The position numbers and the translations under genes were made by a program. This document shows, in pieces, positions 54,602 through 63,500 of a stretch of 64,000 bases of DNA. The notes under the pieces were generated by a model, which saw only the letters and a program-made list of their open reading frames with translations, made no database searches and was not told where the DNA came from. Origin of the DNA: Micrococcaceae bacterium Sec5.8 (lineage in GTDB: Bacteria; Actinomycetota; Actinomycetes; Actinomycetales; Micrococcaceae); the NCBI GenBank assembly GCA_039636775.1, contig CP143429.1:2728001-2792000 (forward strand), in the 5' to 3' direction. The stretch's first letter is position 1. Each line of letters opens with the position of its first letter.

Positions 54602-54734
54602 CCGCCCCCGGCGGGTGTCCGCCGCGAGCTTGATCCGCCCAGGCCGGGTCTGCCGACCGTCTTCTGACAGTCGGCAGACCCGGCTTTCGTCGCGCCAAAC
54701 AGCGGGGCTGCCGGGAGGCTGCCCGGCTCCCGTG

Positions 54735-54740
54735 TACCGT
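54735..54740 (+). promoter_or_regulatory. Putative -10 box of a leaderless promoter (photolyase)
   Basis: TACCGT, then TGGTCC, then the ATG at 54747. Exactly six bases separate the box and the start codon, and no Shine-Dalgarno sequence is present. Confidence 0.5.
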
Positions 54741-54746
54741 TGGTCC

Positions 54747-56186
54747 ATGTCTTCGGGAACTCCTTCTTCGACCCTTGTCTGGCTCCGCGACGACCTGAGG
54801 CTGGACGATAACCCGGCCCTGACCGAGGCGGCCTCCCTGGGTCAGCCGCTGACCGTGGTGTATGTCCTGGATGAGTCCTCCCCCGGCATCAGGCCCTTGG
54901 GCGGCGCCACGAAATGGTGGCTGCACCACTCCCTGGCCGCACTGTCCGCCGGGCTTGAGGCCGCAGGCTCCCGTCTGGTGCTGCGCCGCGGCGCAGCCGC
55001 GGGCGTCATCCGGGCCCTTGCCCAGGAAACCGGTGCATCAACGCTGCTCTGGAACCGCCGCTACGGGCACCCGGAACGCGAGGTAGACGCCGGCGTCAAG
55101 GCATGGGCCGCCGAGGAAGGCCTCAACGCTGCCAGCTTCCAGGCGAACCTGATGTTTGAGCCGTGGACGGTCCGGACCGGCGCCGGCGGGCCGTACAAGG
55201 TCTTCACGCCTTTCTGGCGGGCCTGCATGGAGGCTCCGGAGCCCCGCCTCCCGCTGGACGCCCCGGAGCGCCTCCCTGCCCCGGCCGTGGACGAGGCAGG
55301 AAACCTTCCGGCCAGCGACCCGCTCGGGCGCTGGGGTCTGCTCCCGCACAGTCCGGACTGGAGCGCCGGCCTCGCCCGTACGTGGCAGCCCGGTGAAGCC
55401 GGTGCCTGGCAGCGGCTTGAGGACTTCCTCGACGGCCCCGTCAAGGAGTACGGCACCGGCCGGAATATCCCCGGGGTCGAGGGCACCAGCCGGCTCTCCG
55501 CCCACCTGCGGTTCGGCGAAATCAGCCCGTTCCGGGTCTGGCACGCGCTGCGGGACCACTTTGGGCCCGCGGCGCCGGCCGACGTCGGAATCTTCCGCGC
55601 CGAACTGGGCTGGCGGGAGTTCTGCTGGCAACTGCTGTACGAGAACCCGCACCTGGCGACCCGGAATTACCGGCCCGAATTTGACCGTTTTGCCTGGCGG
55701 GCGCCGTCCGACGTTGAACTGGCCGCCTGGCAGCAAGGCAGGACCGGATATCCGCTGGTCGACGCCGGAATGCGCCAGCTCTGGCAAACCGGCTGGATGC
55801 ACAATCGCGTCCGGATGGCGGCTGCAAGTTTTTTGGTCAAGAACCTGCTGGCCGACTGGCGGCTTGGCGAGGCCTGGTTCTGGGACACCCTCGTGGACGC
55901 CGACGCAGCAAGTAATCCGGCGAACTGGCAGTGGGTGGCAGGATCCGGAGCCGACGCGTCACCGTACTTCCGGATCTTCAACCCGGTCACCCAAAGCAAA
56001 AAGTTCGACGGCGGCGCCCGCTACCTGCGCGAATACCTGCCCGAGCTGTCCGGGCTGGACGAGAAGACCATCCACGAACCCTGGAAAGCCGGCCTCTTGT
56101 CCACCGATTACCCTGAGCCGATTGTCGGGCTGCCGGAATCCCGCGCCAGGGCGCTGGAGACCTACCAGCGGCTCAAGGACGGATAA
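54747..56186 (+). CDS. phr: Deoxyribodipyrimidine photolyase (cryptochrome/photolyase family)
   Basis: A 479-residue flavoprotein that repairs UV-induced cyclobutane dimers with light energy. The N-terminal alpha/beta antenna domain begins LVWLRDDLRLDDNPAL. The C-terminal FAD-binding domain has EGTSRLSAHLRFGEISPFRVWHAL, GWREFCWQLLYENPHL, and the Trp-rich YPLVDAGMRQLWQTGWMHNRVRM and ASNPANWQWVAGSGADASPYFRIFNPVTQSKKFD motifs that bind FAD and DNA. This set is that of class I CPD photolyases; a cryptochrome role cannot be excluded. The ATG at 54747 is supported by the TANNNT-N6 arrangement. Followed by a strong terminator shared with the tRNA gene. Confidence 0.95.
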   Translation: MSSGTPSSTLVWLRDDLRLDDNPALTEAASLGQPLTVVYVLDESSPGIRPLGGATKWWLHHSLAALSAGLEAAGSRLVLRRGAAAGVIRALAQETGASTLLWNRRYGHPEREVDAGVKAWAAEEGLNAASFQANLMFEPWTVRTGAGGPYKVFTPFWRACMEAPEPRLPLDAPERLPAPAVDEAGNLPASDPLGRWGLLPHSPDWSAGLARTWQPGEAGAWQRLEDFLDGPVKEYGTGRNIPGVEGTSRLSAHLRFGEISPFRVWHALRDHFGPAAPADVGIFRAELGWREFCWQLLYENPHLATRNYRPEFDRFAWRAPSDVELAAWQQGRTGYPLVDAGMRQLWQTGWMHNRVRMAAASFLVKNLLADWRLGEAWFWDTLVDADAASNPANWQWVAGSGADASPYFRIFNPVTQSKKFDGGARYLREYLPELSGLDEKTIHEPWKAGLLSTDYPEPIVGLPESRARALETYQRLKDG

Positions 56187-56194
56187 GGAAACGT

Positions 56195-56242
56195 AAGAAA
56201 AGGAAAGGCCCGGATCGTCAGATCCAGGCCTTTCCTTTTCTT
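56195..56242. terminator. Bidirectional terminator between phr and tRNA-fMet copy 1
   Basis: A perfect 16-bp stem, AAGAAAAGGAAAGGCC with GGCCTTTCCTTTTCTT, enclosing an inner GGATC/GATCC stem. It has T-runs on both strands, so it can end phr (plus) and the tRNA transcript (minus). Confidence 0.9.
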
Positions 56243-56248
56243 CTTCAG

Positions 56249-56322
56249 TTGCGGGGACAGGATTTGAACCTGTGACCTCTGGGTTATGAGCCCAGCGAGC
56301 TACCGAACTGCTCCACCCCGCG
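56249..56322 (-). tRNA. Initiator tRNA-fMet (CAT), copy 1
   Basis: 74 nt without an encoded CCA. The acceptor stem shows the C1/A72 mismatch, and the anticodon stem has three consecutive G-C pairs (CTGGG / CCCAG) around the CTCATAA loop; both are hallmarks of the initiator tRNA. The D arm (GTGGAGCAG...GGTAGCTC) and T arm (GTTCAAATC) are intact. It is in a 91-bp exact direct repeat with copy 2. Confidence 0.95.
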
Positions 56323-56369
56323 TCGCAAGATCAACACTACCGTACTTTTCGCGCCACCCGGACCAGCCC

Positions 56370-56422
56370 GCGCCCGGGTGGAGTCACGAACGCCAGCGGC
56401 CGCCCTGACTCCACCCGGGCGC
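56370..56422. repeat. 17-bp perfect inverted repeat between the two tRNA-fMet genes
   Basis: GCGCCCGGGTGGAGTCA and its exact complement TGACTCCACCCGGGCGC, separated by 19 nt, lie between the two tRNA genes. It is not followed by a T-tract in either direction, so it is not a simple terminator. It may be an RNA-processing structure or a repeated extragenic palindrome. Confidence 0.85.
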
Positions 56423-56431
56423 GGTTAAACG

Positions 56432-56469
56432 AAAAGGTCCGGAACACTTGGAAGTGTTCCGGACCTTTT
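56432..56469 (-). terminator. Terminator of tRNA-fMet copy 2
   Basis: An 18-bp perfect inverted repeat (AAAAGGTCCGGAACACTT / AAGTGTTCCGGACCTTTT, 2-nt centre) starts 7 bp after the 3' end of tRNA copy 2. On the minus strand it ends in TTTT. It separates the transcripts of the two tRNA genes. Confidence 0.9.
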
Positions 56470-56475
56470 CCTCAG

Positions 56476-56549
56476 TTGCGGGGACAGGATTTGAACCTGT
56501 GACCTCTGGGTTATGAGCCCAGCGAGCTACCGAACTGCTCCACCCCGCG
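56476..56549 (-). tRNA. Initiator tRNA-fMet (CAT), copy 2
   Basis: Identical to copy 1 over the whole gene and over the flanks, in a 91-bp exact direct repeat (56245-56335 and 56472-56562). The same initiator features are present: C1/A72 mismatch, three G-C pairs in the anticodon stem, and no encoded CCA. It has its own terminator. Confidence 0.95.
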
Positions 56550-56672
56550 TCGCAAGATCAACTCTACCTGCCGGCGGACATGAGGCCAAATTGGAGACCC
56601 GTGATGTGCGTCTCCCTGGCTCCGGCCGGGACAGGTCGCTGTCCGGGGGCATCTGCCGCCTGAGCGCGAAAA

Positions 56673-56709
56673 GGCCGGGTTCGCGCTCCGAAGAAGCGCA
56701 AACCCGGCC
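56673..56709 (-). terminator. Terminator of the UPF0182 gene
   Basis: A 15-bp stem with one mismatch (GGCCGGGTT-GCGCT / AGCGC-AACCCGGCC) ends in TTTT on the minus strand, 25 bp after the stop of the UPF0182 gene. Confidence 0.85.
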
Positions 56710-56733
56710 CGGGACCGGTTCAGCTGGCCTGCG

Positions 56734-59700
56734 TCAGCCGCTGGGGGTCGGTGCCGGTGTGGCGGCCGGCTGGGTGGCCCCCGGGGTCGGCGTCGCCGAT
56801 GGGGCGGGGACCGGCGTTGCGATCTTTGCCTCGGCGTCGATGGCCCGCTGGAGGGCCGCGGAGAGCTTCTTTTGCTGGTCACCGTAGGCCGCAAAGTCAC
56901 CCTTGGCGAGGGCATCCTGGCCGGCCCGGATCGCGGCGTTTGCCTCATCCAGTGCTGCCTTCAGCTCCGCCTTGGCGTCCGTGGTGCCCGGGGCTGGCGT
57001 GGTGCCGCCCGGCGCCGTCGTGTCCGGGGTCTGCCCATTGTTGGCAGAATCGCCCGCGCTGGCTCCGGACTCGCCGCCGAACAACTGGTTCAGGGCTTCA
57101 TCCAGGGTCGGGGCGAAGCCGATCTTGTCACCAAATGCCACCAGCACGCGCTGCAGCGTGGGATAGGACGTCTCCCCCGTGGACCGCAAATAGACGGGCT
57201 GGACATACACCATGCCGCCGCCCACCGGCAGGGTCAGCAGGTTGCCGTTGAGCACCGCCGACGCACCCTGGCGCAGCAGGTTCAGCGCCTGCGAGACGGT
57301 CGGGTCCGAGTTGAACTTGTTCTGGGCCTGGCCGGGGCCGGGCACATTCGCTTCCGGCGGGATCTGCAGCAGCCGCAGCTGGCCGTAGCTCTCGGCCTTC
57401 ACGCCCTTCTGGTTGCCGGCGTCGGAGTCGGCGGCCAGGAAGCCGTACAGCACGTTACGGGCCGCCCCGTTGACCACCTGCGGGATAAAGGACGAGGTCA
57501 GTTGGAAGGCCGGCTTGTCCTGGTCCGGCATCTTCAGGGACATGTAGTAGGGCGGCTGCTTAACATCATCCTGAACCGTTGGATCGTTCGGGACGCTCCA
57601 GGCATCGTTGTTCGTGTAGAAATTGTCCGCCTGGGTGACGTGGTAGCGGCCCAGCAGTTCCCGCTGGACCTTGAAAAGGTCCTCCGGGTAGCGCACGTGG
57701 CTCATGAGCGCCCCGGACATCTCCGAGTACGGCTTCAGCGACGTGGGGAAAATGTTTTGCCACGCCTTCAGGACCGGATCCTGGTCGTCCCAGGCGTAGA
57801 GCGTGACTTTACCGTCGTAGGCATCCACGGTGGCTTTGACCGAGTTGCGGATGTAATTAACGGAGGTATTCGGCAAAGAGGCTGTCCGCCCGGAGGTCGT
57901 CTGGGAATCCGTGGTGGCCGCCGAGAGCTGCTCCTGCTGGGAGTAGGGGTAGTACTGGCTGGTGGTGTAGCCATCCACGATCCACTTCACCCGCCCGTCC
58001 ACGACGGCCGGGTAGGCGTTGCCGTCCACCGTGAGGTACGGGGCAACTTTCTCGACGCGATCGCGGGGATTGCGGTCGTAGAGGATCTGGGACTCGGCGT
58101 TCACACCGTCGGAGAGCAGCATGTCCGAGGATTGGAACTTGATCGCGTAGAGGACTTTGTTGAAGAAGCTGCCCACATTCGGGCCGCCGTCGCCCGTGAA
58201 GGTGTACTGCGTTTCGCCGTCGCCCTCTTTGGCGGCGGGCCGGTCCTGCTCGCGGTGCTGCGCACCCTCGGGTGCACCGACGATGGAGTAGTCAGGCGAG
58301 TTCTCACCGAAGTAGACCCTCGGCTGATAGGTCGAATCATCGCCGAGCACGCCGGTGGACGGGATTCCGGACTGCAGGAAGTCGGGCTTGCCGTCCACAG
58401 TGAATTTGTTGCCCTTCGCAGCGACAATGCCGTAGCCGTGGGTGTAGACGACGTGCCGGTTCAGCCACGACTGCTGATTGGCGCTCAGCCCGTCCGGATT
58501 GAGTTCGCGGACCGCAATGACGGTGTCCTGGATCTTGCCATCCACCTCGTAGCGGTCCACGTTCAGTGCGCTTGGGAACTGGTAGTACGGCCGGTACTGC
58601 TCGAGCTGGGAGAACGCATCCGAGATCAGGTTTGGATCCAGCAGCCGGATGTTGGCTGTGGTCTGCGCGTCGGGGGCCAGTGCGCCACTGGTGGCGTTGG
58701 TGGTGGCGTTGTACCGGGTTTCCTGGATCTTATCCAGGCCGTACGCGGAGCGGGTCAGGCTGATGTTGCGCTCGATGTACTTCTTTTCCAACGTCTGCTC
58801 CGAGGGGCGGACCTGGAACTGCTGGATGACCCACGGGTAGACCCCGCCGGCCAGGATGGCGGTGATGACCAGCATGGCGGTGCCGATGACGGGCAGCCGC
58901 CACTTCCCGATCACGGCAGCGACGATGAACAGCACAGCGACGAGGGCTGCGGCGACGGCCAGGATGGATTTGGTGGGAATGACAGCGTTGACGTCCGTGT
59001 AGAGCGCCCCGGCCCAACGCCCGCCGCTGTTCTGCACGGAGGAGTACCGGTCGAGCCAGAAATTGACGCCGAGCAGGAGAAGGAACGCCGCGCCGGAGAC
59101 GGCGAGGTGGATCTGCGCTGCCCGGCTTGTGAAGATGCCGCGTTCCATGATCCGGACGCTGCCATAGAGATAATGCGTCAGGACGCCGGCGATACCGGCG
59201 ACGATGACGACGCTGATCAGGAATCCCGTGACAAAGCCCAGGAACGGCAGGGTCATCAGGTAGAAGCTGATGTCGAGGCCGAACTGCGGATCGGTCTGAC
59301 CGAAAGGCTCCTGGTGCAGGAACAGGAGCACCTTCTGCCACTGGCTGGCCGCGGCGCTTCCGGCGAACAGCCCGAAGAGGACGGGCAGGCCGATCATGAC
59401 GACGCGGCGGATCGGTTCAAGCTGCATCTGGTAGCGGTTCAGGTTATCCCGGATCTCCGAGTCCGGCGCGTACACCGGACGGGACCGGTACGCGATGCGG
59501 ATGGCGAAGAAGACGGCGCCGAACATGAGCGCGAACCCGGCCAGGAAGATGGCGATGCGTGACAGGTTTTCGGTCAGGAAAACTTCAAAAAAGCCCAGCT
59601 GCTGGTACCAAAGGACGTCCGTCCAGACATTGGCGAAGAAGATGAAGCCGACGACGATTATGGCCACAACAATCAACGTCGGCGTCAGGGCGCCTCTTCG

Positions 59701-59745
59701 TTGTTGTGGTCTTCCGGGTGGGACGGTGCTGGCGGGACGGGACAA
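56734..59745 (-). CDS. UPF0182 family large membrane protein
   Basis: A 1003-residue protein of the UPF0182/COG1615 family, equivalent to Rv3193c. The N-terminal third has seven hydrophobic segments (first: [22 protein letters not shown]; then [35 protein letters not shown] and others to ~310). The rest (~320-900) is a large, probably extracytoplasmic, region with the family motifs [18 protein letters not shown] [35 protein letters not shown] and [11 protein letters not shown], and it ends in an Ala/Pro/Thr-rich tail with [16 protein letters not shown]. The function is unknown. TTG start at 59745 with GAGG upstream. The upstream 171-bp gap before the protease gene has no other gene. Confidence 0.93.
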   Translation of the reverse strand: MSRPASTVPPGRPQQRRGALTPTLIVVAIIVVGFIFFANVWTDVLWYQQLGFFEVFLTENLSRIAIFLAGFALMFGAVFFAIRIAYRSRPVYAPDSEIRDNLNRYQMQLEPIRRVVMIGLPVLFGLFAGSAAASQWQKVLLFLHQEPFGQTDPQFGLDISFYLMTLPFLGFVTGFLISVVIVAGIAGVLTHYLYGSVRIMERGIFTSRAAQIHLAVSGAAFLLLLGVNFWLDRYSSVQNSGGRWAGALYTDVNAVIPTKSILAVAAALVAVLFIVAAVIGKWRLPVIGTAMLVITAILAGGVYPWVIQQFQVRPSEQTLEKKYIERNISLTRSAYGLDKIQETRYNATTNATSGALAPDAQTTANIRLLDPNLISDAFSQLEQYRPYYQFPSALNVDRYEVDGKIQDTVIAVRELNPDGLSANQQSWLNRHVVYTHGYGIVAAKGNKFTVDGKPDFLQSGIPSTGVLGDDSTYQPRVYFGENSPDYSIVGAPEGAQHREQDRPAAKEGDGETQYTFTGDGGPNVGSFFNKVLYAIKFQSSDMLLSDGVNAESQILYDRNPRDRVEKVAPYLTVDGNAYPAVVDGRVKWIVDGYTTSQYYPYSQQEQLSAATTDSQTTSGRTASLPNTSVNYIRNSVKATVDAYDGKVTLYAWDDQDPVLKAWQNIFPTSLKPYSEMSGALMSHVRYPEDLFKVQRELLGRYHVTQADNFYTNNDAWSVPNDPTVQDDVKQPPYYMSLKMPDQDKPAFQLTSSFIPQVVNGAARNVLYGFLAADSDAGNQKGVKAESYGQLRLLQIPPEANVPGPGQAQNKFNSDPTVSQALNLLRQGASAVLNGNLLTLPVGGGMVYVQPVYLRSTGETSYPTLQRVLVAFGDKIGFAPTLDEALNQLFGGESGASAGDSANNGQTPDTTAPGGTTPAPGTTDAKAELKAALDEANAAIRAGQDALAKGDFAAYGDQQKKLSAALQRAIDAEAKIATPVPAPSATPTPGATQPAATPAPTPSG

Positions 59746-59916
59746 ACGTGGTACCTCATAGCTGGTCGTCAGTTACTGGGTTTTTAGTTATGGGTGCGGC
59801 GGTCCGATTTTGCAACCTGGGTTGCTGAATCATAGCCGCCACCGGCGCTGCCCCGGCAGGGCGAATGCCGTCATAAAGTGCCACGAGTGGCAGTGGATCT
59901 TAGTTCCGCGGCCAGT

Positions 59917-61065
59917 CTAGTCGGTGGAACAAACCGGAAGCCCTGATGTGTCGGCCCCGGACGCCGCGAGCTCCACCGCCTTCCGCGCGTCGGTGAGGGT
60001 TTCGACCTTGACCACCTGCAGTCCGTCCGGGATGTGACCGACGACGTCATCGCAGTTGGCGGCCGGAGCCAGGAACAAGGTGGCACCGCCGGACCGTGCA
60101 CCGTGCATCTTCTGGCCGATGCCGCCAATCGGTCCCACGGCACCGTCCGGGGTGATCGTCCCGGTGCCGGCGACGTGTTTGCCGCCGGTCAGGTCGCCCG
60201 GAGTGACGGTATCCACGATGCCCAGTGCGAACATCATTCCGGCGCTGGGACCGCCCACCTTGTCCAAGGAGATTTTCACGTCGAAGGGAAAATTGAACTT
60301 GTACTGCAGCATGACCCCCAGGATGAACCGGCCGGCCGGAGTCTTGGAGGGCGTGATGCTGACGGGAACGTCGCTGCCGTCGCGGTCGACGACGAGATCC
60401 ACCGGGGCGCCGCTGCCGGCCGCCAGTTCGGCCTGCACGACGCTCAACGCGGTCGCCGGCTTGCCATTGATGGACACGAGCACATCGTTTTCCTGGAGCC
60501 TGCCGGCGGAGGCGGAGCCCTCCGGGATGGCCGCGATCTGCATTTTTTGCTCGAACGGGATGCTTAGTTCGGTGAGCGCTGACGCGACGGCATTCTCCTG
60601 TGAGGTGGTCATGGCGACGGCGCTTTCCTGCTGGGACTGCTCCTTCGTTACGCCGGTGGGAAAGATGAGTTCCTCGGGGTAGACGGCCTTGGCGCCGCTA
60701 AGCCAGGCAGAGAACGCCTCGAAGACTGTCACGGGCCCATTGGGACCGCCGTCGACGTAGACCGTGGTCAAGTCCAGGTTGCCCTTGGCCGGAAAGGACT
60801 CATGGCCCGTGACGCTGATGACCGGCGTGCCGTTGTCCTTGCCCAGGGTATTGAACGTGGGACCGGGCGACTCCACAACATAGGGCACAGGAAGGGACAA
60901 AGCGGTGACGCCCAGTCCCAGCGCGAGCAGCCCGGAGACGAGCATCGCCGAAGCCCGCTTGTCCTGTCTGCGGTCCTGGCCTGATCCGGCGGTGAAGGCC
61001 CGACGGCGGCGCGGCTGGCCGGCAGACTGCCCGCTGGCGGGGTGCTCACCCTGAGTTATCGTCAA
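59917..61065 (-). CDS. YlbL-type PDZ/Lon-like membrane protease
   Basis: A 382-residue protein with a basic cytoplasmic N-terminus, one membrane helix (AMLVSGLLALGLGVTALSLPVPYVV, ~40-65), a PDZ domain (SAGRLQENDVLVSINGKPATALSVV, ~205-260) and a C-terminal Lon-type protease domain with catalytic Ser in VGGPSAGMMFALGI and catalytic Lys in GPIGGIGQKMHGARSGG. Relatives include Rv3194c and Bacillus YlbL. Substrates are unknown; the active site faces outside. TTG at 61065 with GGAGAGG 7 nt upstream gives a natural start. It is divergent from the DUF2342 gene. Confidence 0.92.
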   Translation of the reverse strand: MTITQGEHPASGQSAGQPRRRRAFTAGSGQDRRQDKRASAMLVSGLLALGLGVTALSLPVPYVVESPGPTFNTLGKDNGTPVISVTGHESFPAKGNLDLTTVYVDGGPNGPVTVFEAFSAWLSGAKAVYPEELIFPTGVTKEQSQQESAVAMTTSQENAVASALTELSIPFEQKMQIAAIPEGSASAGRLQENDVLVSINGKPATALSVVQAELAAGSGAPVDLVVDRDGSDVPVSITPSKTPAGRFILGVMLQYKFNFPFDVKISLDKVGGPSAGMMFALGIVDTVTPGDLTGGKHVAGTGTITPDGAVGPIGGIGQKMHGARSGGATLFLAPAANCDDVVGHIPDGLQVVKVETLTDARKAVELAASGADTSGLPVCSTD

Positions 61066-61301
61066 TGAAGGACCTCTCCGTGCCGGCGCTCCGGGAACCT
61101 GTGGACCCCCAAACAGCGCACCGCGTCCGCGGCTTGCGCTGCGGTTTCCGTCTGCCAATATTCCAGCTTCTAACACTACGCGCTCGGCTGCAGCGGTGGC
61201 TCTTTGCCGACAGCGAACGTCGCGGGGTTTCAGCAGACAGCCCGTTGGCTGCGGGGTACCGTGAACGGAAGAAGCAGCCACACCGATCGATCGGCGGGAT
61301 C

Positions 61302-62762
61302 ATGACCTCCAACCCACTCAATCCGTCCAACGGCGACGAGGAACCGAAGGATCCGTTGGCAGAAATGCTCAAGAATCTGATGGGCGGCCAGGGCATGGGG
61401 AACATCGACCCTACGGAGTTGGCCAAGGCCGCCGGTTTACCGGAGGATCCCAACCTGCTCGCCCAGATGTTCGCTCAGGTCCAGGCCATGATGAGTGCAT
61501 CCTCGGACGGGCCCGTCAACTGGCAGCTGGCGCACGAGAACGCCCGGCGGGTGGCCGCGAGCAGTTCCGACCCGTCCGTCACGGCACAGCAGACACGCGA
61601 GGTCGATGAGGCGTTGCGTCTCGCCGAACTGTGGTTGGACCAAGTCACCGGCCTGCCGGCCACCGGACTTATCGGCCGTGCCTGGTCACGGGCCGAGTGG
61701 GTCGAAGAGACACTCGGCACTTGGAAGCGGCTTACCGAGCCGGTCGCCAACAGCGTCGCCAATGCCCTCTCCACCGCCATGACGGAGCAGATGCCGGAGG
61801 AAATGAAATCCATGATGGGCGGCGCATCTTCCATGCTGCAGAACATGGGCGGGGCGATTTTCGGCATGCAGCTGGGCCAGGCCATTGGCGCGCTCTCGGC
61901 CGAGGTAGTCAGCTCAACGGACATCGGCGTTCCGCTCGCCGACCTTGAAATGGCGCTGCTGCCCTCCAACGTCGCGAAATTCGGTGAAGGCCTCAGTCTC
62001 CCGGAGAACGACATCAGGTTGTTCCTGGCTGTCCGGGAGGCAGCCCACGCGCGGTTGTTCGTTCAAGTCCCCTGGTTGCGGGGGCACCTCCTCGGCGCCA
62101 TCGAAGCGTATGCCCGGGGCATCCACATCGACACCTCAAAGATCGAAGAGCTTGCCCGGGAGCTGGATCCGGGCAACCCGGAGGGCATCCAGGAAGCGTT
62201 GTCGCAGGGCGTGTTTATGCCGCAGCGGACCCCCGCGCAGGATCAGGCACTGGAAAAGTTGGAGACCGCCCTTGCCCTCGTGGAAGGGTGGGTCGATGAA
62301 CTCAGCTGGGCCGCCACCGAGAAGCTGCTGCCGTCGGCTGCTGCTCTGCGCGAAACGGTTCGGCGCCGCCGCGCCACCGGAGGACCGGCCGAACACGCGT
62401 TTTCATCCCTCGTTGGTTTGGAACTGCGTCCCCGCCGGCTCCGGGAAGCGGCCGCTCTATGGGCCTTACTCAAGGACGAACGTGGAATCGACGGCCGTGA
62501 TGCGATCTGGCAGCACCCCGATCTGCTGCCCACCGCCGAAGATCTGGAAGATCCCAAGGGCTTCAGCGAACGCAGGAAGCTCGCGGAAGCCAGCGACACC
62601 GAGGTCGACGACGCGCTGCAGAAGCTGCTTAGCGGCGGTTTTGACGAACCCGACAATTCCGGCGCAGCCGACGACGGATCCGGGGAGCAGAACGGGCCTG
62701 CCGAGCCCGATAAGCCCGGAACCGACGACGCACCCGGTGAGGACGACAAGCCCCAGTCCTAG
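61302..62762 (+). CDS. DUF2342/zinc-metalloprotease-like (zincin-fold) protein
   Basis: A 486-residue soluble protein of the DUF2342 family, equivalent to Rv3195. It has a helical N-terminus with a repeated Met/Gly-rich segment (AEMLKNLMGGQGMGN), the MGGAIFGMQLGQAIGALSAEV helix, and a zincin-like segment LAVREAAHARLFVQVPWL (~240). The family is called a zinc-dependent metalloprotease, but the first His of HExxH is Arg here (REAAH). The acidic C-terminus (~450-486) is low-complexity. ATG at 61302. It is convergent with the YgjP-type gene and separated from it by an 18-bp terminator. Confidence 0.9.
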   Translation: MTSNPLNPSNGDEEPKDPLAEMLKNLMGGQGMGNIDPTELAKAAGLPEDPNLLAQMFAQVQAMMSASSDGPVNWQLAHENARRVAASSSDPSVTAQQTREVDEALRLAELWLDQVTGLPATGLIGRAWSRAEWVEETLGTWKRLTEPVANSVANALSTAMTEQMPEEMKSMMGGASSMLQNMGGAIFGMQLGQAIGALSAEVVSSTDIGVPLADLEMALLPSNVAKFGEGLSLPENDIRLFLAVREAAHARLFVQVPWLRGHLLGAIEAYARGIHIDTSKIEELARELDPGNPEGIQEALSQGVFMPQRTPAQDQALEKLETALALVEGWVDELSWAATEKLLPSAAALRETVRRRRATGGPAEHAFSSLVGLELRPRRLREAAALWALLKDERGIDGRDAIWQHPDLLPTAEDLEDPKGFSERRKLAEASDTEVDDALQKLLSGGFDEPDNSGAADDGSGEQNGPAEPDKPGTDDAPGEDDKPQS

Positions 62763-62774
62763 CCGCGGGGCACC

Positions 62775-62813
62775 GGAACCCCCGGCGGGAACGACGTTCC
62801 CGCCGGGGGTTCC
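62775..62813. terminator. Bidirectional terminator between DUF2342 and YgjP-type genes
   Basis: A perfect 18-bp stem (GGAACCCCCGGCGGGAAC / GTTCCCGCCGGGGGTTCC) with a 3-nt loop, between convergent genes ending at 62762 and 62841. Confidence 0.9.
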
Positions 62814-62840
62814 TTCAACTGAGCGACGGCAGAGGCGGCG

Positions 62841-63500
62841 TCAGCTGACGGCGGCCGCGCCGTCGTCCACGTCGTCTTCCTCGCTGCCGGAGGCCAGCCC
62901 CCGGGACGTGGCAAACGAGACGCCTTCCAGGAAGGCCTTGGCCCGGCCGGTTTCGGGGTAAGCCTCAAGCAGCCGCCAGAAGGCCGCGTTGTGACTGGCG
63001 ACGAGCAGGTGGGCCAGCTCGTGCAACAGCACGTAATCGATGACCCACTGCGGCATCGGCCGGAGGTTGTCTGAGAGCCGGATGGTCCCGGTCGACGGCG
63101 TCGCGGATCCCCAGCGTGAGTTCTGGTTGCCCACCCAGCGGACCGAGGACGGTACGGCCCGGCCGCCGAGGTACCGATCTGAAAGAGCCGTGGCGTGAGC
63201 GGCCAGGCCGGCATCACTGCGGGGTCTCTGCGATCCGGTCCCCCGGGTTCTGCGCTCCCCTTGGAGCCGGAGCTTCTCCAGCATCCGGTGCACCCACTCG
63301 CGCTCCTGGGCGCGGCTAAAGGAGGCCGGGATGGCGACCACGGCGGTGCCGTCCTCCCAAAATGCGGCAACGGTCCGGCGGCGGCGGGCGGAGCGCCGCA
63401 CCTCCACGGGCGCACCGTCGGCTGTGGTCAGCGGTGTGGCCGCCGGCGCTGTGGGGTTGCCCGCATGACCGCCGGGCCGTGTGGATCCGCCACCGGCCAT
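62841..63500 (-). CDS. YgjP-like/WLM-type zinc metallopeptidase (M48-related)
   Basis: A 219-residue soluble protein with the classic zinc motif HELAHLLVASHNAAFW (HExxH at ~167-171). The family core WVHRMLEKL ... SVRWVGNQNSRWGSATPSTGTIRLSDNLRPMPQWVIDYVLLHELAHL matches the SprT/DUF45 (YgjP) group. The acidic C-terminus (EEDDVDDG) is low-complexity. The function is unknown. The start overlaps the uvrD2 stop by one base (TGATG), so the two are cotranslated. Confidence 0.9.
   Translation of the reverse strand: MAGGGSTRPGGHAGNPTAPAATPLTTADGAPVEVRRSARRRRTVAAFWEDGTAVVAIPASFSRAQEREWVHRMLEKLRLQGERRTRGTGSQRPRSDAGLAAHATALSDRYLGGRAVPSSVRWVGNQNSRWGSATPSTGTIRLSDNLRPMPQWVIDYVLLHELAHLLVASHNAAFWRLLEAYPETGRAKAFLEGVSFATSRGLASGSEEDDVDDGAAAVS

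Noticed and set aside
56872..59562. Very long open frame (896 codons) on the plus strand opposite the UPF0182 gene
   Set aside because: It is antisense to a confidently assigned family protein; in GC-rich DNA the antisense frame with few stops arises from codon bias. Its translation has no recognisable domain.
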